In this document: positions 6,583-16,400 of the stretch, piece by piece
Position numbering within the stretch: position 1 is the first letter of the stretch
Layout of the letters: the number at the start of each line of letters is the position of its first letter
NCBI GenBank assembly: GCA_031553435.1
Contig: JAVBLQ010000135.1
Coordinates: forward strand, 1 to 21,581
Reading direction: 5' to 3'
DNA from: JAVBLQ01 sp031553435
GTDB lineage: Bacteria; Bacteroidota; Bacteroidia; Bacteroidales; Azobacteroidaceae
Length of the DNA: 21,581 nt
The notes under the pieces: generated by a model
Told to the model about the DNA's origin: nothing
The model's database searches: none
What the model saw: the letters and a program-made list of their open reading frames with translations, nothing else
Position numbers and translations under genes: made by a program

Positions 6583-6613
6583 CAAAGGTATGTAAAAATT
6601 CTGATGATTGAAA
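6583..6613 (-). promoter_or_regulatory. Promoter of the riboswitch-btuB-btuG transcript
   Basis: On the minus strand TACCTTTG (6590-6583) matches the -7 consensus TAnnTTTG exactly, with TTTC (6613-6610), one base from the -33 TTTG, at 19-bp spacing. The start point would fall a few bases before the aptamer. Confidence 0.65.
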
Positions 6614-6757
6614 GTTTTTATAGGTTGATTTAGTTTTCACCTTCACTTAACACTAGATAACACTAAGTAGCATTCCGGAAACATAGTTTAGAAGAAATAC
6701 ATGCTTCATTTGCATATGATTAATAAATGCATGTAAAAACCTTTAATACTTACAGAA
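6614..6757. other. Divergent intergenic stretch upstream of tonB
   Basis: About 140 bp lie between the btuB promoter and the TonB gene. They contain repeated CACTTAACAC/AACACTA-like text and an imperfect palindrome around 6698-6735 (TACATGC / GCATGTA). I see no confident -7 box for the TonB gene. Confidence 0.4.
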
Positions 6758-7582
6758 ATGAGGGATATCAATTTAAACTCAGCGGAATGGTGCAACCTGA
6801 TATTTGAAGGCAAAAACCAATTATACGGGGCTTACGCACTTCGTCAAACAGCAGACAGAAGGCATATCATGTCAATAGTGATCACTGCCGTATTTGCTGC
6901 CGGAAGTTTATTCCTTTTCGGACGTATGCAAGCAGAAAACCTGAAAGCAGAAGCGAACAAAGATGAGTTTCTGACAGCTATCACAATGGCTGATCTGGAG
7001 GCGCCAAAAGAAGAAAACAATATCGAGCCGATCCAACCGAAAGAGGCAGTTCCCGAAGTTAAGTCGACCATACAGTTGACTTCAATCATCGCCATCTCAA
7101 AAGCGGAAGATATCAAGCCGGAGGAAGAACTGAGAACAATGGAAGATCTTAACACTTCAACTGCTGCCATCGGGTCTCACAATGTAAAAGGTTCCGACGA
7201 TCCTAATGCTGCTCATCCGGATGACGTAGGAGTAACCGAATCTTCCAATATAACCGGAAATGCAGATGTAGTAAGAGAATTTGTTGAAATTATGCCTCAA
7301 TTTCCCGGAGGAGAAAAAGAATTAATGGCTTTTTTAAAAAAGAATCTGAAATATCCGGTAATTGCTGCCGAAATCGGAACTCAGGGACGAGTTGTTCTCA
7401 GATTTGTTGTAGGGAAAGACGGATCTATCTCTAATATTGAAGTGGTCAGACCGCTTGAAGCAAGTTGTGATAAAGAAGCCGTCCGGGTTATAAAATCTAT
7501 GCCGAAGTGGATTCCCGGCCGTCAGAATGGTGTTCCAGCCAGTGTGTACTTTAGTCTTCCTGTAAGATTTCAACTGAACTAG
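6758..7582 (+). CDS. tonB: Energy transducer TonB
   Basis: This 274-residue inner-membrane protein has the N-terminal motif EWCNLIFEGKNQLYGAYALR, typical of Bacteroidetes TonB proteins. A single membrane helix (about 37-56) follows, then an acidic, proline-containing periplasmic linker (60-175) and a TonB C-terminal domain (178-274) with MPQFPGGEKELMAFLKKNLKYP, TQGRVVLRFVVGKDGSI and PKWIPGRQNGVPA. TonB passes energy from the proton motive force, through ExbB-ExbD, to outer membrane receptors. It is divergent from the btuB locus, with ~175 bp between it and the btuB promoter, so it may serve that receptor among others. ExbBD genes are not in the window. The linker is acidic (many Glu, Asp) rather than a Pro-Lys repeat. 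Confidence 0.92.
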   Translation: MRDINLNSAEWCNLIFEGKNQLYGAYALRQTADRRHIMSIVITAVFAAGSLFLFGRMQAENLKAEANKDEFLTAITMADLEAPKEENNIEPIQPKEAVPEVKSTIQLTSIIAISKAEDIKPEEELRTMEDLNTSTAAIGSHNVKGSDDPNAAHPDDVGVTESSNITGNADVVREFVEIMPQFPGGEKELMAFLKKNLKYPVIAAEIGTQGRVVLRFVVGKDGSISNIEVVRPLEASCDKEAVRVIKSMPKWIPGRQNGVPASVYFSLPVRFQLN

Positions 7583-7649
7583 AAAAGTTTTGCGTCAATT
7601 AAATGATACATTTCACAAGTTTAACCGGAACTTGAAAGGTGAAATGTGG

Positions 7650-7680
7650 GTGACGGAGGTGGCTTTTGCCACTTCGTCAC
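7650..7680. terminator. Hairpin between convergent genes
   Basis: A two-part stem (GTGACG/CGTCAC, internal loop, GTGGC/GCCAC around TTTT) lies between the convergent TonB and DUF5686 genes. It has no strong T-tract but is well placed as a bidirectional terminator. The phrase TTGAAAGGTGAA lies just before it. Confidence 0.5.
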
Positions 7681-7700
7681 TCTACCCTGTCACCCTATCG

Positions 7701-10340
7701 TTACCTCTTCATTTCAAGTTCCTTCAGGAGCGGCAACGAAATTGAAAAACCGAAAGCTTTATATTTGAACTGATCGAAACCGACAAAAATCCCGATTCTT
7801 CCCAATTCATTCAGCCCGAGAGAATATCCTGCTTCTATATAATTCTTATTCTGAGGCGTATAAAGGTAATTCAAATGAACAGCTTCATTGAATATTTTAC
7901 TTTGCAGGTAAGGAATATTTTTAATCAACAAGTATTGAGATTGATAGCATAAATTTGCTTGCGTCCACAGATCATCAGTCGAATATTTATAATTTTCCAA
8001 CAACCGGAAACCATTGGTAAAAGTTTTTCCCGTAACTGCGAGTTTATCCGTATTGAAATGTCTGAAATCGGGAAAATAAAGCTCATCTTTCGAAATAAAT
8101 TTACCGGTATTAAGAGAATAGGTGAAATGATCGAATAATCCTAAATTGATTTGTTGGCTGATAGATGCTTCCAGTTGGTCGAAACGCGGACTATAAGTCG
8201 CCCCTGTATTGATTCCTCTTTTATATATGACACTAAAAGTGGGATAAGATGAGTGAGCGTAATATTTTTTACCTTTCCAGACTCTGTAATAGTATTCGGG
8301 AGTATAGCTGATTCCGATTGTTGTTTGAAGTGAATAATTTACCGGCATATCCTGATAATACGGATTGTCCGGGATATTAGGTTCTGCCGTATGATTATTG
8401 AAAATACTGTAAGTGATAGCATTAGTCATTGTGGAGCGTTGTGCGTAATCCAGTCCCAAATGCAATTGTAATCCGTTGACAATATCAATATCATTCTGAA
8501 TGGTGAAAAATTTATTCCGATAGAATTTTATATAGCTGTCTCCCAGCAAAACAGAGGTGAATGTGTTTTCCATGTGCAATGTTCCATTTTCCAGGTTGAA
8601 ATCTTCCGACCGGTCTCCGGCTTTGATCGAGAGTTTACCTAAACTCATCGGAGCGTAATTCAGAGTCAGATCTGCGAACCAGGTCATTGCTTTGCGTGCA
8701 GTAACATAATAAACTGCCGGAGCGAAATCCAATGAAAGCTTATCGGAAAGTTTGGCTCCGAGTCCGAAATGATATCCCAGCCAAAAACCATCTACAAAGT
8801 TGTATTCGGGAGAAATGCCTCCGAGCCCGCTATATGAAAGATAGTATTTTTTTTCAGAAAAATAGATTTTATCTCCATTTGTGATTTTGGAAAATAAATC
8901 TATTCCTTCTTCCTCTTTTTTATTTCGGGTTGATTTTTGTAATTGAATCGAGTCTATTTTTATTTTCAAGGAATCACCTGACAGATAGCTCTGGATTTCC
9001 GACGGTTTTAAAGGAATCACACGGTTTTTCTCCCAATAAACCGAATCCCGGCGATAGGCCAACGAGTCTGTTTTTCTATCAATAATTAAGTTCCCCTCTT
9101 TTTTCAGTTCCAATGAGCGTTTCTTTTTTTGAGCCGTCGAATCTGCCATTGTTTTTTGGAGAAGTTGCGCCAATTGATAGGTTTCTTTGTTGGAAAGAGA
9201 TTCTTTCGACGTAAGTTTTTCGATCTTTTTCTCTGTTTCACTTACCGGAATATCCGGAAGCGTTTTTTGTCCCGATTGTTGGGGAAGTTTGATCATGTCT
9301 GGCTTGGGAAGGTTTTTATTTAATTCCAGTTTGCTGTATTTACAAGAAACATAGTTGCTTCCCGATCCTTTGAACAACCCCAGCACATTTGCAAGTAATT
9401 CGGAACTTTTACTGGTTACCACAAATACATTGGGCTTAATTTCCGTGTAATACCATTTGTGCCGGAAATCGATTCCGAAGGAGGAAGATATCAAATCGAC
9501 ATGCACCACATCCCAGGTATCTTCATTGATATAAATTGTTCCTTCAAGCAATTGAGCATTTCTTTTTTTAGGGGTTACCTGAATTTTGTTGATCAGATGA
9601 TTGCCATCTTCCTGACTACCCAGATACATAAATTTATAATAATCCAAAGCTTTGGAAGATAATGGCGAAAGACATCCGAGCAGTTTTTCTTTATAAATAC
9701 TTCCATCCGATACGGAAATACTCAGGGCAGAATCCAAAGCGCTGGGCAATGAGCTTTTATATGCTTTTATATCCAGTTTGAACTGATTGGGCGCCGTATA
9801 AGAAATATCGGCGATCGATTCGACCATCAGATCTTTGCCGATGTATTTTTTCATATCAACATCCTCAACTGTATAATCACCAATTCTAGGAAGTTTCTCA
9901 ATCCTGAATTTTCCTTTCAGGTAAGTTTCATAGGCATAACTTTTGATATAGTTGCGATAATAAGGAGCCATCGCAATTGCCCGGCGGATGATGTAATAAG
10001 CGGGATCTTCGTTTTTGCTTCCCACGCGCACTTCCTGCAACATGTAGGTGCGGCGTTGCAATTGAATATTTTTGACGGTTTCTTTTCCGGATACAATAAT
10101 CGTAGTATCCAAGGTTTCGTAACCTAAAGAGCGAAACTCTATATCATAAGTTCCTTTGTCTAAATAAACCTGATAGGTTCCGTCGGTATTGGCAACCAAT
10201 CCCAATGATTTTTCTTTGATGAACAATGTAGCGCCAGGCACGACATTACCTGCAGAATCGGTTATTTTCCCTCTTAAGATCTGAGAATATGCAGACGTAG
10301 TAATAAATAAGGAGAGTAATAGAAAGATATGAGTCTTCAT
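7701..10340 (-). CDS. DUF5686 outer membrane protein with carboxypeptidase-regulatory-like domain
   Basis: This 879-residue protein has a signal peptide (1-19, ending AYSQ). Residues 20-106 are a carboxypeptidase-regulatory-like beta-sandwich (ILRGKITDSAGNVVPGATLF, then DIEFRSLGYETLDTTI and the LQEVRV linker), as in SusC-type receptors. The rest matches the DUF5686 family layout: an N-terminal part beginning DPAYYIIRRAIAMAPYYRNYIKSYAYETYLKG, a central Lys/Glu-rich variable stretch (~360-470), and a C-terminal region of alternating aromatic strands that looks like a beta-barrel. The biochemical role of DUF5686 proteins is not established. The gene converges on tonB, and a hairpin at 10385-10413 separates it from the upstream protease gene, so it is probably its own transcription unit. 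The 5' leader is text-like AT-rich sequence with no confident promoter. Confidence 0.88.
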   Translation of the reverse strand: MKTHIFLLLSLFITTSAYSQILRGKITDSAGNVVPGATLFIKEKSLGLVANTDGTYQVYLDKGTYDIEFRSLGYETLDTTIIVSGKETVKNIQLQRRTYMLQEVRVGSKNEDPAYYIIRRAIAMAPYYRNYIKSYAYETYLKGKFRIEKLPRIGDYTVEDVDMKKYIGKDLMVESIADISYTAPNQFKLDIKAYKSSLPSALDSALSISVSDGSIYKEKLLGCLSPLSSKALDYYKFMYLGSQEDGNHLINKIQVTPKKRNAQLLEGTIYINEDTWDVVHVDLISSSFGIDFRHKWYYTEIKPNVFVVTSKSSELLANVLGLFKGSGSNYVSCKYSKLELNKNLPKPDMIKLPQQSGQKTLPDIPVSETEKKIEKLTSKESLSNKETYQLAQLLQKTMADSTAQKKKRSLELKKEGNLIIDRKTDSLAYRRDSVYWEKNRVIPLKPSEIQSYLSGDSLKIKIDSIQLQKSTRNKKEEEGIDLFSKITNGDKIYFSEKKYYLSYSGLGGISPEYNFVDGFWLGYHFGLGAKLSDKLSLDFAPAVYYVTARKAMTWFADLTLNYAPMSLGKLSIKAGDRSEDFNLENGTLHMENTFTSVLLGDSYIKFYRNKFFTIQNDIDIVNGLQLHLGLDYAQRSTMTNAITYSIFNNHTAEPNIPDNPYYQDMPVNYSLQTTIGISYTPEYYYRVWKGKKYYAHSSYPTFSVIYKRGINTGATYSPRFDQLEASISQQINLGLFDHFTYSLNTGKFISKDELYFPDFRHFNTDKLAVTGKTFTNGFRLLENYKYSTDDLWTQANLCYQSQYLLIKNIPYLQSKIFNEAVHLNYLYTPQNKNYIEAGYSLGLNELGRIGIFVGFDQFKYKAFGFSISLPLLKELEMKR

Positions 10341-10384
10341 TAAAAATCAAGAGTTAAAATTAAAAATCGTTGGCTATATGAAGA

Positions 10385-10413
10385 GGGCCATCTCACCAAT
10401 TGTGAGACAGCCC
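10385..10413 (-). terminator. Strong hairpin terminator after the subtilisin gene
   Basis: A 12-bp stem (GGGCTGTCTCAC / GTGAGATGGCCC read on the minus strand, two G-T pairs, 5-nt loop) begins 11 bp after the protease stop codon, with A-rich sequence before it and T-rich sequence after it. The CTGTCTCA text is shared with the end of the MITE-like element at 1784-1957. Confidence 0.65.
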
Positions 10414-10423
10414 CTTTTCTTTA

Positions 10424-13400
10424 TTATTCTTTCACTATCTTGACTGTCTGAACACCTCCTGAAGTTTCTACTTTAACGAAGTATACTCCTTTAGTCCATG
10501 CATCTGTCAGGATAAATGTTTCTCTCAAATCATTCAGGGAAGAACTGTAAACAACAGACCCGTTCGCATCGTATACAAATACATTCTTCATATTTTTATC
10601 ACTACGGATAAACAATTTGGATTGTACCGGATTAGGATAAACAGATAAGGCAGTAACCTGCAAATCATCTATTCCTGTAACGATGGATAGCTGAATGGTA
10701 TAAATCTGTTCATTTTGACCATCTTCAGAAACTACTTTGATCTGAACCGGAGCTGATAAATCAAATTTACTTGCCCCACTGATGATTTGTTGTCCGTTAG
10801 AAACAAAATATGCTTTTGCATAATCAGACAATACAAATGAAGCTACCAAATCATTAACAGATTGTCCGTCAGGAATTTGTATTATTATGTTAGTTCCATC
10901 AACGATTCCGTCAATTGTTGATACTAATCCTGTATTAACAGAAGCCAGCAGAGTAAAGCTCAGCAACTGATTTTTAGGACTTAACTGACGAGTTACCTCA
11001 ATTTTGTAATTTCTCTGAACGCCCATCTGTACAGAAGTTAAATTCATCAAAACAGGTGATTCAAAGTTGATTACATCAATATCCGACTTAACAATCTGAT
11101 TCAATACTTTAGCAGTTTCAGCTCCTTTAGGCAAATTAGATTGGAAACTTGGAATCAAGCTCGACAAATCAACATTGTATGGAAGAGTACAAGTTGCTCC
11201 ATTGGGAGTTATAACAGCAGCCACATCATTAGCCAGGACCGGATTTTGTTCTTTTTTAAATCCAAATTCCTGCAAATAAATATCTGAACCTAAATCCTGA
11301 CGAACGATGATAGTCCATGAGGCAGCTTGGGTATTCGGAGATACTGCTTTGGCCTTCAAAGAAATCGTCTGAGTCAAGTCAAGAGGAGTTGCTTCTGTTA
11401 CCAATGTTGTTCCATTGTAGAACAAGGCATTTCCATTTGCAAAATAATAACTGGCTTTCAAATTACCAAGATTAGCAGAAGTCGGCATATAGATTGTCAC
11501 TTCTTTCCGGTTATTATCTACTACAGACGTTAATTGTCCTTCCACGTTAAATGACTCTAACATAAACAATTTGGATGCTGCTTGAGAAATGGATGTTACA
11601 GGCATTGCCATACAATAAGGCTGATTGTTGGGTCCGAAAGAAGAAACCTGAATTGTTCTTCCTTCAACCGGTATTGCTTTATAGAGGATATTTTCTCCGG
11701 CAGCATTAACATTTCCTACGTACAATGATGCTGTATTGACATCATATACCAGATTGAAACGATTGGACGAATGATCAGAAAGAGCACAATAATCAGATGT
11801 CATTCCGCTTGTTGGATTTATCGTAACAATCTTACCAGAAGTTTTATTTACCGAGAATAATGTTCCATGCAAATCAGCAGCCAGCCCGCTGAGTTGACTT
11901 TCTGTATTCAGGTCTCTCAGATAAGCCGCAGAGCCGGTTTCATAATCAATCGAATAAAGAGCAGGTTTCGCTTCTACATTTACACCCAGGCCATACAGTA
12001 TTTTGTTTGTGTAATCAAACGCAATAGCATGAATTCTGAATGAATTGAACGAGTTTGCCAACGGAACGAATTGTGATTTTGGCGCGCCAAATTCGAAACG
12101 TACCAGTTTGTTTTCGTAGAATGTTTTGTTATCCCATGCACGGGTAAATTGTTCGGAAAGCATAAACCAATGATCGATATTCTTACTTTCATCTTTTACC
12201 CAGGTAGCGTCATTCATATTACTTACAGCAAACGGCGAGTATTCAGACGGAATAATTGCACCCAAACCAGGTTGAAGTAATGCTGCCGAATAACCAATGC
12301 CTCCATTGATAGTTGTAGCATACAATAAAACGGCATCTTTCACATAAACCTGAACTTTTTGGGTATTGTTATCTTTGAATTCATCTCCTGCATTCAATGT
12401 TATTTTCAATGTATAGCTTCCTTCCTGAACAGAGGGAGTTATAAATTTGAACAATCTTGTCTGAGCATCTTTTTTCAAAGGAGCAATATCCTCAATGATT
12501 CCATTATATACACTTTGACCATTGGCATTGACGAATTCATAACTTACAGTAACCGGAGTTGAGGGGATCGTTGAGAAATAACGCAAGATATTCAATGTCA
12601 CGTCATTTTCAGCGCCTTTCACAATCGAATCATTCATTGAAACAGCCTGTAAATCTACATCATTGTTTATCGGATCGCCGGAAACCTTAACGACATAGTC
12701 TATTGCAGATCTGTGATTATCAGAATGATATGCTTCGACCCTGAATTTGTAAGTTCCGGGAGCTGGGAAATAAGCCTGAGGGACAAAATCGCCTGTATAA
12801 GTATTTCTATTCTCAGTGTCTTCTCCTTTAAGGGCGAATCTTTCGTTATTATCCTCAAACACACCATTATTATTTGTGTCAACATAGAAAACAGCTTGTG
12901 CTTCTTTAGCATAAAATCCATCGAGAAGAATTTCATACGGATAGGTTTTTCCATACTCAATCAATAATACATTTTTAGTATTATCGGTATATCCGTAATC
13001 CAGTGATTCATAAAGATAATTTCCTAACGTGAATTTTTTGACAAATCCATAAGCATATGGATCTCCCGGATTACTTCCGTTGCCATAAAACACAGTGGTG
13101 TTCAATGTGTTATTTTCAATATTTTCGTCATCCAAAGGAATATTCAGAGTAATCGGATGCTCTTTATTTACTTCGATTGTATTTCCGGTTATTCTGGTAT
13201 TGAATACCATTCCTACTTTTCTTCCTGGTTTCAATACATTCATTTGGGTAGAAAGTATTCCGGCTGCATCAGAATACTCATAAAAGACAGGTGTTTCCGT
13301 TACCTTAGGCAATCCTTTTACCTGATAATTTACATCAAAATCCAAGGGAATCGAATCTGACCCATTATTCGCAACAATCATACTGACTGCTACTCCATCA

Positions 13401-16400
13401 GCCCACGACTGGTTGTTCACAGTATATTTAACATCTTCAATTTTGAGGTCTTTTTTAATTTCTTTATCAATCAGTTTGAGCCGGCCTATCCAGCCTTTTT
13501 CTTTTGCGTCTCCTCCTTTTGAGTTTAAAAAGAATGTAAAAGATCCATCAGGAGCAATTGATCTGCAAGGAGTTCCGGTATTATTTCCATAATATTTGGA
13601 AATAACAGTATTTCCGGATAGTATATGAATCGTATCTCCGGGAGCAAGATCCATTTCTGAGAAAGAAACTTCCAGAAGTTTGGTTCCATCGTTGGGATAG
13701 AGAAGTATTCTCTGATTAATTTTCGGATACGGATAAATAGAAGAACCATAGTCTGTGATAGTGGTATCTTGCCTGATAGGTTCCATTTGTACTATATTAT
13801 CTGACGGAATGAGACGAAATTCATTCTTATTCTTCGATTCAACGTATGCTACCGATAGCGTGTCCGACTGCAAATCACCATTTTGATTGTTCAATGTAAT
13901 GAATGACAGCTTATGACTTTCCGGGGTTTTCCAGGTTGCTGTTCCGGCAGGTACGGTTGTTTGTTTCCACGGAGCCAGTTCCGGCAGGGCAACTTCCGAT
14001 TGTGTGGAATTTCCTGATTTGTATTCGTCGACTACCATCTTCAACTGAGAAGTTACCGATGCCTGGTATCCTACGTTTACCACATTAACATCTACTTTTG
14101 TAGGGGCTAATGCATTACCAGACTGAATATTGGTAGCCATATCGGAAATGACAAGTTCAACCGGTTTTTGCTCTGTTATTTCAAGATCATCTATGTAAAC
14201 CTGAGATCCATCCGGATCATTAGCTACTATATAACGTTTGGTAGCGCAAAGGCCTTCCAGGGTAATTGTCAGATCGTTGCGGCCTTCATATTGTGACAAA
14301 TCATAATATCTCTCGATAAAATAATCTGCATAAGAGACCGGATTGTACCGAGGATTATAATATGCGCTATATGCCGAACCATCAGATACATACAAATCGT
14401 TGTGCGAATATTGAGTTCTGCCGGTAGCATCGGGAATAATCGTACCATTTACCAGTACCCTGAAGAATGAAAAATATGGATAGGAACTTTTTATTCTTAT
14501 TTTAAACTTCATCAAGGCTTTTTTTCCGGCAGGAAGATTAACCTTGAATGATGCTGAAGAAATACTGGCCGGATTGTATTCCCATACCTTGGAAGCGGTA
14601 GGTTTCGCAACAGTTTTCCAATTGTCGGTAAATGCAGCATTGTTTGCAAAAGTCAAGTTACCCATGAAAAACAAGACTCCTGTATTATTCAATTCCGGTA
14701 TATTCCGGTAAGTACAAATCGAATTCTTTCCGTTTGTAATAACCAGGTTCGGTATTTCTTTTTCAAAATCAAATTTAATCGGTAATGTTGACATGGCTGT
14801 TGTTGCCTGAAGTTTCACAGCCACCGCGCGCATCCCTGATATATTTTCGTTTTTAGCCCGTACTGTAAACCAATAAGGTTGGTCGCAATAAGATGACGGA
14901 ACTACAAAAGTTGTATCTGTCGACTCACTGATTACTTCGTATGTTTTTGAATCATCTTCTTTCAGGCGAAGAATTTCATAGGAAGCAGCTCCGGTTGCTT
15001 TTCTCCAGGTCAGTTTATTTTGTCCGTCAACAAGCGCCGATGTCAGTGATGCTGGGCGGCCAATCACACTGATATCAACACTTTCAGAAAACATTCCACC
15101 TTGTGAGACTCTGAAACGCAACGATTTTTCCAGGTTATTTTTCGTTTGGATATTTATAATATTTTTACCGGAAACAGTGGCCAGTATTTTATATGTATTT
15201 CCACCATCGGTAGATGATTCTACGATTGCATCTCCTTCTAATCCGAAGCTTTGCCATTTAATGGAATGAATGGCTCCCGCATTGAATACATCGCCGTTTA
15301 CCGGGCTTAACAAGACAATTCCTTTCTTAACAAAGGAATATACTACAGAGAATGTTTGCGCCGGTTTGGGAACCGCAGATCCTTTTACGCGGATTTTCAC
15401 TTTTCCTGAAACAGGATTTTTGATTACAACCTGTTCCATAACATTGAGATTATCCACGCCTTCTATTGCCGCATTATCAGGATGATACGGGTCCAATACC
15501 AAAGGACGGTAAGTACGTCCGGCCTCTACTTCCAGATCTAAATCGTTCACCAAAGTATTACCAAGCCCGGGAGTTCCATAAGGGTCATTCCAGACAAGCA
15601 TTACTTTCAATTCGTAAAGATTATTGGGGACATTAACTTCAAATTCTTTGATATTTCCTGTATTACGGATAGAATCAACAATATATTGATGATTTTCAAG
15701 CATTTCAATCGAACTGTTCAGATTCACTTCTCCAAAACCAGTGTTGTAATCGGGACCCGGCTTATCTAAATCTGTTGTTCCATTACAAATCAAAGCTTTA
15801 ACCAAACTTGCCTGAGGATATTTATTGTTATTCAGTTGAAGGTATTTTTCATAAATCAAACTTGCAAATCCAGATACCAACGGACATGACATGGATGTTC
15901 CGGTCATATATTCATACTGATTATTATACGATAAAGACCAAACATTGTAACCTACAGCTGCAACATGAGGGAATATTTGTCCGGTAAGGTCGGGTCCACG
16001 ACTGCTCGAAGGATATAAATCACTGGTATAAGCCAGGTTGGCAACCTGTATTGTGTTCTTTGAAGGATTTGTTCCGGTTGACCAGAATGCTCCGCGTGCA
16101 GCATTGTTGCCGCAAGCATATACATGCAAAAGTTCCGGGCATTGATTAGCCACTACGTCAGTATTGCGGTTATCATAATCATAAGACCATTTCCGGCCCT
16201 CCTCATTCAGGTAACCATAGGAATTTTGAGTAACATTGATTTTTTTATTTTTATAAGAATCAAGCATTTGTTGAGCCACACTGTAAACCCCATCAGGAAG
16301 AGAATTATAGTTGTACGTTTCCAGTTGAGCTCCGGGAGCAGCGCCCCTGGCCACAGGGTCTTTTGTTCCGTCGCCTGCAACAATTCCCGCAACGTGAATA

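Noticed and set aside
12700..12967. Paired ORFs of ~85 codons on both strands inside the protease gene
   Set aside because: Both are shadows of the long protease frame, which has continuous family similarity here (GEVED-type segment).
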